A stretch of 64,000 bases of DNA from Metarhizium brunneum (lineage: Eukaryota; Ascomycota; Sordariomycetes; Hypocreales; Clavicipitaceae): NCBI RefSeq assembly GCF_013426205.1, contig NC_089423.1, forward strand, positions 6,572,001 to 6,636,000. Direction: 5' to 3'. The notes under the pieces were generated by a model. The model was not told where the DNA came from and made no database searches. It saw only the letters and a list, made by a program, of their open reading frames with translations. This document shows, in pieces, positions 58,172 through 64,000 of the stretch. The position numbers and the translations under genes are program-made. Within the stretch, counting starts at the first letter, position 1, and each line of letters begins with the position of its first letter.

Positions 58172-59470
58172 ATGAATCTCCTCTTGGTCATCCTCTCTGC
58201 TGTCAGCATCATCATAGCCAACAACCTCGATACCTTGGACCCATGCATCCTCTCTTGCATGCTCCAGGTTTTACCCTTGGTTGGATGCACAGGAAACGAC
58301 GACGAGGTCGTTTTATGCGGCTGCAAGATTATAGATAGGTATACAATCGTCGCCCCAATTGCTGATTGCACCAAGAAAGCTTGCAATATTGAGTCGAACG
58401 ACTTCCCCCAGGTTCTGAAGAGCACCCAGAGGTGTTCGGCTGCCTTCGGGCCCTCTACGAGGCTGTCCGATATAACGCTACCACGCTACATTCCTACTAT
58501 ACGAATATTCAGTTCATCTAGCCCGCCCGGCAGTCCAGTCTCGAGTAGTGACCCCAGCATTCCTCCAGCTAGCACTACTCCAACCCGTACTCCAAATTCT
58601 ACTCCAAATGACAGCGAAGGCACTCTGCAAACGATCACCCCTACGCCCAGCTCATTAACCACGCCGATTCGTACTCTAGTCAGCACTGTTACGAGCAATG
58701 CCCCGATAGGTGGTCAAACCGATGGTCTGACGGCTACTCCCACGGCCTCTCCAGCGCCTTCTTCAGATGGTCCAGGTTTATCCCCCGGCGTCATCGCAAC
58801 CATCGTCGTCTCTACTGTGACGGTAATTGGAGCGCCCTTGTGGCTGATACGATGCTACCGACGCCGCAAACCACGAGCGACGTCTTCCGTGGAAGAAAAC
58901 GCCTCCCCAAAGCCGGCAGAGAAACGCAACGAGTCTGTTATCATGGGGTATACTGAGCTACTGGGTATGTCCATCTTGCCCGGCACACGAATACCAATGT
59001 CAATTTGTGGACAAGATAGCTAAACCAAGATAGGTTCGACACAGATGAGGCACGAAATGCTATCACACACGCCACTCAACGCCCCATTGCCGCTGTACAT
59101 TAACACGATAGCCGAGATTGATTCGAACCCCCTCCGAAAGACACCAGAAGTGTCTCCCGAAGACGTATCGCCGGAAGATAACAGCAGCCAAGCAATGTCG
59201 TTCAGTACGACGACGGCCATCTCTCGTCCAGAGCCACCGCAAGCCGCGGACGAGGAGGAGGCCCAGGAAAAGACCCATACGGAGGCGCCGGAGGACTCTT
59301 CAGGGGCCTCGGATACGGAAGCAGAACTAGATATGCTTCGGAAGAGACAAAAGGAGCTGGAAAGGAAGAGGCATTTTCTTCAGCAAATCCAGGAGATTGA
59401 CGAGGAGGAGGCGCGGCTTCAGGAACGGATTGACGAGCTGCAGCGGCAATCCCAATCGCACGAGAAATAA
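58172..59470 (+). CDS. CFEM-domain single-pass membrane protein with cytosolic coiled coil
   Basis: A 409-residue protein in two exons (58172-58964 and 59034-59470; 69-nt intron GTATGT...GATAG, split Gly codon). The N-terminus is a signal peptide (MNLLLVILSAVSIIIA). The CFEM domain spans residues 24-88 with its eight cysteines at 25, 29, 39, 49, 51, 66, 71 and 88. Asp43/44 precedes the CGC, where heme-binding CFEM proteins keep an Asp. A Ser/Thr/Pro-rich, probably O-glycosylated stalk runs to about 200. A membrane helix (206-227, VIATIVVSTVTVIGAPLWLI) is followed by a basic stop-transfer RCYRRRK. The cytosolic tail of about 180 residues ends in a strong coiled coil (DMLRKRQKELERKRHFLQQ, EEEARLQERIDELQRQ). 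CFEM proteins act in heme/iron capture, adhesion or host interaction. The membrane helix in place of a GPI signal, plus the tail, suggests a receptor or anchor role; this is inference. Confidence 0.88.
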
Positions 59471-61345
59471 TTTATCAGAATCTGGATCGCGCATATATGA
59501 TCACTTTGTGTCATTATCCAATATTTTGTTTTTCGAGGGTATCACATAAGCGATAGGCTTGGCAGTTTCTCTTGGACGGGGGCCAGGAGAGCAGAGACGC
59601 AAAACAAGATATTTTGCACATATCCATGTAACATAGGCACATAAAGCGTACCGTATACGAATATAATATTGATGACATATAAAAAGTAGTTTTGCAAAAG
59701 TTCATGTCTGTATTCGTCTTGGGATGTTCTCTAGGCGTGTTTTGAGCACTCTCCAAAGATATCGAGCGGCACGTAGGCGAATGACTGGTTAGAGGCTTGT
59801 AACGGGGGGGCAATAAGTATTTGAACGCTCCTTCGTACTGTCCGGCTATCGTATAGGGTTTAAATAGGATGCATCTTACATTTACCCTAACTCTAATATA
59901 TTGTGCTGTGTGGGTACCTAGAGTGTTCAAATACTTGCCTATAGATACGGGGTAGGTACCTCTGGCTGTACTGGACCGCACACCTAAAAGAAAAAAGCCA
60001 GGTGTATTGTCGAGCCCCTTTTGCTTTCGCTTGACTTCAAATTGATGTGGCTCAACTTCCACACAACCTCATTCATCAAAGTCTTTGCATTCTTGGATCA
60101 TGGGCCTCCACCATAGCTACCCATCGGCCTCTGCTTTACCTTTCCAGTCGTTTCTCATCCTATGAGCACCACAGCCCGAGAGCCTGAACCCATCAAGAAT
60201 GATACTGCGAACGACACAAATCGCTAAACATGGCGGGCCGGTCGCGTTTTTCAAGCCTTGGAGGTTCTGAAGTTTGGAAATCCCCTTTCAAAGCAGAGAT
60301 GGAGAATTTATTTTGATTCATACCGGGGATCCTGGATGGCTACCGCCATAGTGTCACTTTGTTGTCCTGCGTCAGCATCGAGCAACTACCAGCACTGAGA
60401 GCGAGCACAGGATGCAAGCCCGGCAAACAACAATGAGACATGGGAGTCGCCATTGTCATCATGGCCGCTCTCGCATCTTGCCGAGGGCGACGTCTCCTTC
60501 AGCCTGTGACCATCGCCCAAGGATGAAACGATGGATCTAAACAATCTGTCAACGATGCGTCAAACACCACCGAAAGCAAAAGCCGAGCTCTTTCCGTGTT
60601 CTATCCAGGGGGGGTTATCGCAAAGAAAAGAGAGCATGCAACCTAAAACAAATGAGCGTGTATGGTAGCGTTGGGCTCTCGCTTGTTCCCTTTGTGCCAC
60701 AGGGGCCCCATCAATGAAGGGGAAATGGGAATCAAACCCAGGCAGGAGCACATGAGCCGATTCCAAAACTGCAGCCTTGTTCTTTTTTTTCAGTCATATT
60801 TTGCGATATATGATACTATTCTTTCGTTTGGTTCTTTGCCTAAACGTTGAAACGCCGGTTAGGAGTCGGTGGTCTGGGCCAACCTGAACGGACTTCCGGT
60901 TTTGAAGCCAGCACCACCGCGCGGTATATCATCACAAGTCCATACATGACTACCACCCGAAACGTTGATCGAAATTTCGACAAAGGCGGTCGAGGCAAGT
61001 GCAGATGGGAAATCATCAACGTGCGCAGCGATCATCGCCAAATGTAAGCAGGACATGGGCTCTGCGCCTTTGACCAACGTCGACGCGGCGTGAGACACAA
61101 CAAAAGAAGATGAATCGTACTTGCTCGAGGCAATCCATGCATCAGATAATCCGCATAGGTAATGTGCTGAAACATCCCGGCGTCATGGTCGCCGATATGG
61201 CTTCGTGGGCTGTGAATGAAGAAATGAACATAAAAGATGGCCGTCTGCCATGCTCTAGCCTCGACTTGACTCAACTCGACTCAATTCATTTCATCAGCAA
61301 CAACTTTTAAATTCCTTTTCTGAATACATCACTCAGTCAGCCAAC
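59471..61345. other. Intergenic region
   Basis: No supported gene. A minus-strand 182-codon frame (59514-60062) starts at an ATG but shows no motif and lies in AT-rich DNA directly after the CFEM stop. GGTACC/CCTAG-type short palindromes occur near 59920-59960. The last 150 bases are the likely promoter of the small secreted protein gene. Confidence 0.45.
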
Positions 61346-61673
61346 ATGCGCTACATTTTTGTTTTCCTGTCTTTCGCCGTCGCGGCATTCGCGACTGCCG
61401 ACGATCCCGATGACGCCTGCAAGGTAATTCCCCCAGGCGCATCCTTCTTTACCAGCCAGATGCTAATGCTACTCAATTTCACAGGGCCTTTCGGATGGCT
61501 TCGGTTGCTTCTGGACCCAGGGTGATTGCAACAGAGGGGGAAGTACGTATTATTCATCTACCAGTCTTGCAAGATGGCTCTTTGCTAACAGCTGCAAAGC
61601 GTGCGTGAGAGGAACATGCCGTGGCCCCGCCTGCGACCTTCCCAACAACGGCATGTACACTCCCCAGAGTTGA
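61346..61673 (+). CDS. Small secreted cysteine-rich protein (69 aa)
   Basis: A three-exon gene too small to appear as a single long open frame: 61346-61423, 61485-61542 and 61600-61673. The introns (61 and 57 nt) have GTAATT...CACAG and GTACGT...CAAAG ends, and the frame stays open to TGA at 61671-61673. The product has a classic signal peptide (MRYIFVFLSFAVAAFATA) and a mature part of about 51 residues with six cysteines. Their spacing is C-x7-C-x6-C-x6-C-x4-C-x4-C (DACK, GCFW, DCNR, TCVR, TCRG, ACDL). This is the size and architecture of fungal effector-like or antimicrobial secreted peptides, stabilised by three disulfides. I do not recognise the family. A nearer acceptor (AACAG at 61590-61591) would give an in-frame stop, so the CAAAG acceptor is preferred. 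It neighbours a CFEM gene and another small gene. Confidence 0.65.
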
Positions 61674-63151
61674 GGGGGAATCGGTAACCTGAGCGTGGTC
61701 CGCATACCACTGTTCATGAAGGGGGGCGGCAGCTATATTCCTGTTGGGACGGTTTGGACTGGCTTCTAATCGTACAGCGCAGTGGGAAGGGAAAAGGAGT
61801 CAGAAGCAAGAATCCTACTTGGCCTTTGTTTCTTTTTATACTCTGGCATCATGTAATGCAGTATAAATAGCACAACACGGCCTAGTCGCCTCTGTTCTCC
61901 TCTACATTTCCCTTTGCACCAAGTTATGACATTGTTGAACTTTCAAAGCCGGAAGCTACTGACGGTGGCAAATGCGATGACTGCCACTTAATAATCTGGC
62001 AGACTGGCCGGGAGAACCGAGTATGCGGAAACGTCACAGCTGCTCTCGACCAGGGTGTGTGGCTTGATTGCGGGTGTGGGTGTGGGCGTTTGGGTGTTTT
62101 CTCCGTACGGGAAGCCGTGTATCATGCACTGGGTTGGTAAAGTGCGCGAGTTGGAGTGGCTTTAATGCGTGTGCTCTAGTGCATATGCGTCAACGACATG
62201 GAAAACAAGCATTGTCCAACCTTTCTTCTTGACTTGCTCGGCCGAAAGACGGGCAACGGGTAGATGAGCTACCTGTCCAACTATCTGGGTACGCATCAAG
62301 ACGCATAGTCAGTACGTAATTCCAGCCCCGGCAGACAAAGCAGCCGCCAGACTACTAATTCCAAGTTCCAGCAGGACGAGCAGAAGCAGTCATAAACCAC
62401 AAGTAATTCTTGTACTAATAATAACGTGGTACCACGCTTATAGTCATTCCTCCCACTTACCGGCTTCCCCAGGTCCTCGAGTCAGTCCAACATTCACAGT
62501 AGCACTACATGTCAGCAGTGTAAGCCGCAAAGCGAGGCCAATTCCCGCGGATGGCCACGACACTCCTCCTCCGTCCCCAGGATACGCCCCTCCCATATCT
62601 CTGCACCCAAAGCGGCCCATGCCGCTCGGCAATGTTTTTCAAGGACGAGAGTCACACGGCCCAAACGCCCCCGGAGCTCAGAGGCATGGTGCTAATGCAG
62701 GAACTGATATGAGGCTACCGCGAAAGAGTGGCGGCAACGAGTATGATCGCACTTTTGTGGCCATTTATTGCTGCTCGTCACAAGGGAAATCATCTCAATT
62801 GTCCTATTCCGTCATGCTGGGCCATCCGATACTTGGCATGCGCCGTCACCGCCACGTAGGTGTGCAGACACCTCTGTCGAGTATGGCCTCGCAGCATATC
62901 ATCTGCTCTGGGACAGGGTTAATAGCTTTTATCAGACGCGATGCAATGTGCGTAACCACATAAATGGGATATGCTGCTCAATTCCCCAAATAGGAAAGAC
63001 TTTGAGGCCATTATCCCTTTGTGACGGATATATAAGAGTCAAGCTATTCGAGACTTGTGTTGAGTACTTTCCCGTCATGTAATATCAGCGGACTTGTCAG
63101 TTATACACCTCTTTGCAATATCAACAACCTCTTTCACGCAAGGTTATCAAG
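61674..63151. other. Intergenic region between two small genes
   Basis: It has G/T-rich stretches (62055-62105) and a TATAAATAG-like box at about 61862 without an obvious start codon to match. No gene is supported; frames at 62444-63082 are short, overlap and lack motifs. Confidence 0.45.
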
Positions 63152-63435
63152 ATGTCGGCACCAAGTGACGAAGCTGTATCGGCCGGATACACTGAGCTAA
63201 TTGCCTGCAACGGTAACTTGAAACCTTATGGTCTACGGTGAAGAAAGTCGTTAATAGATTGGACATAGGTAACTTTGGGGACATGTTCTGGCCCGTCGAT
63301 GAAGCCGCAGAGGATGGCGGAAGCTCGGTGGGAGTCGAGAATGGTTCAGCTGGTCCAGACAACACAGAGAGCCAGGTAAAAGGTGGACAACACGGGGGTG
63401 AGACGGGGGGATCCTGCAGCAATGGCAAGCAATGA
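63152..63435 (+). CDS. Small two-exon hypothetical protein (75 aa)
   Basis: Exon 1 (63152-63212) and exon 2 (63269-63435) join across a 56-nt intron (GTAACT...CATAG) with a split Gly codon. Without splicing the frame stops after 29 codons. The product begins MSAPSDEAVSAGYTELIACN, has a short hydrophobic/aromatic patch (GNFGDMFWPVDEA), and then a Gly/Ser/Asn-rich acidic tail. No signal peptide or membrane helix is seen, so it is probably intracellular. I do not recognise a family with confidence. The clean splice sites, ATG start and sensible protein composition favour a real gene. Its 3' end is 267 bp from an 8-bp minisatellite. Confidence 0.5.
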
Positions 63436-63702
63436 AAATATGTGCCTTGTATGGAGGCCTAGTTGCACGTGATTTTCGATCTTGTTCCCAGGATAAGGCT
63501 GCTCTTCAGATTTGTACCTTGAAAAAAGAGGAAATAAGAGGATATCACAATTTCATCGGATTCAGTATCCCAATAGTAAAATCTCGTGGAATGTTTTGTC
63601 CAGCTTGGGTGAGGGGAGATGCTGGAAGCGTTGCCTCGGCGGTTCAGTCTTTCTCCCGCTCATCATAGATGATTGTGAGCCTCCAGCCAGGAGCTTAGAA
63701 TT

Positions 63703-64000
63703 TGGCACTCTGGCACTCTGGCACTCTGGCACTCTGGCACTCTGGCATCCTGGCATCCTGTCACTCTGGCATCCTGGCATCCTGTCACTTTGGCACTTTG
63801 GCACTCTGGCACTCTGGCACTCTGGTACTCTGGCACTTTGGCACTTTAGCACTTTGGCACTCTGGCACTCTGGCACTCTGGCATCCTGGCATCCTGTTAC
63901 TCTGGCATCCTAGCATCCTGTCACTCTGGCACTCTGGCATCCTGGCATCTTGTCACTTTGGCATCCTGGCATCCTGTCACTCTGGCACTCTGGCATCCTG
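63703..64000 (+). repeat. 8-bp minisatellite (TGGCACTC/TGGCATCC), extends past window end
   Basis: Thirty-seven octamer units in perfect 8-bp register plus two bases of the next unit, with no insertion or deletion. The main variants are TGGCACTC and TGGCATCC; others are TGTCACTC, TGTCACTT, TGGCACTT, TGGTACTC, TGTTACTC, TAGCACTT, TAGCATCC and TGGCATCT. A higher-order pattern of two TGGCATCC-type units followed by a TGTCACTC-type unit recurs six times. The long open frames across it on both strands are a consequence of the repeat. Confidence 0.95.

Overview
The window is nuclear DNA of a filamentous ascomycete, most likely a sordariomycete close to Hypocreales. The evidence is many short GT-AG introns (43-165 nt, one of 578 nt), genes separated by kilobases of near-50% GC intergenic DNA, and fungal-specific families: a UPC2-like Zn2Cys6 regulator, a GH128 glucanase, a CFEM protein, a SNT1-type SANT protein and an Alf1 tubulin cofactor. 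No virus, plasmid, CRISPR array, intact transposon, tRNA or rRNA gene was seen. All exon boundaries were inferred by eye from splice signals, frame continuity and remembered family conservation; nothing was checked against a database or transcripts.

Layout. 1-931: 3' part of an anion:cation symporter (MFS). 3550-5203: Zn2Cys6 transcription factor in five exons. 6175-7065: GC-rich single-exon protein with a PPxY motif. 7066-14559: no convincing gene. 14560-15681: secreted GH128 beta-glucanase-like protein. 16584-18300 (minus): nine-exon seven-helix membrane protein. 19258-20987 (minus): membrane-anchored RING-H2 ubiquitin ligase. 23680-24986 (minus): tubulin-folding cofactor B. 24987-36089: an 11-kb stretch without a recognisable gene. 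36090-37144: Myb/SANT-like DNA-binding protein, convergent with TRM9 (37957-38628, minus). 40327-41581 (minus) and 42639-43636 (plus): a divergent pair of predicted NAD(P)-dependent oxidoreductases (Gfo/Idh/MocA and aldo/keto reductase). 44435-45676 (minus): deoxyhypusine synthase, divergent from 47034-53679, a 2115-aa SNT1-like SANT protein. 54159-54820 and 54891-56245 (minus): two tightly spaced uncharacterised genes. 58172-59470: CFEM membrane protein. 61346-61673: a 69-aa secreted cysteine-rich protein. 63152-63435: a 75-aa two-exon candidate. 63703-64000: an 8-bp minisatellite running off the window end.

The central genes are housekeeping: wobble-uridine modification (TRM9), eIF5A hypusination (DYS1), tubulin folding (ALF1) and chromatin repression (SNT1). 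The flanks look more accessory: transporter plus regulator at the left, CFEM and small secreted proteins next to a tandem repeat at the right. The main points for follow-up are a SNT1 start codon apparently split by an intron, a possible GC-AG intron in DYS1, a Myb gene whose conserved-looking N-terminus lacks an ATG, a small secreted cysteine-rich protein, and a 9-bp motif (TACTCCGTA) repeated about ten times, only between genes.
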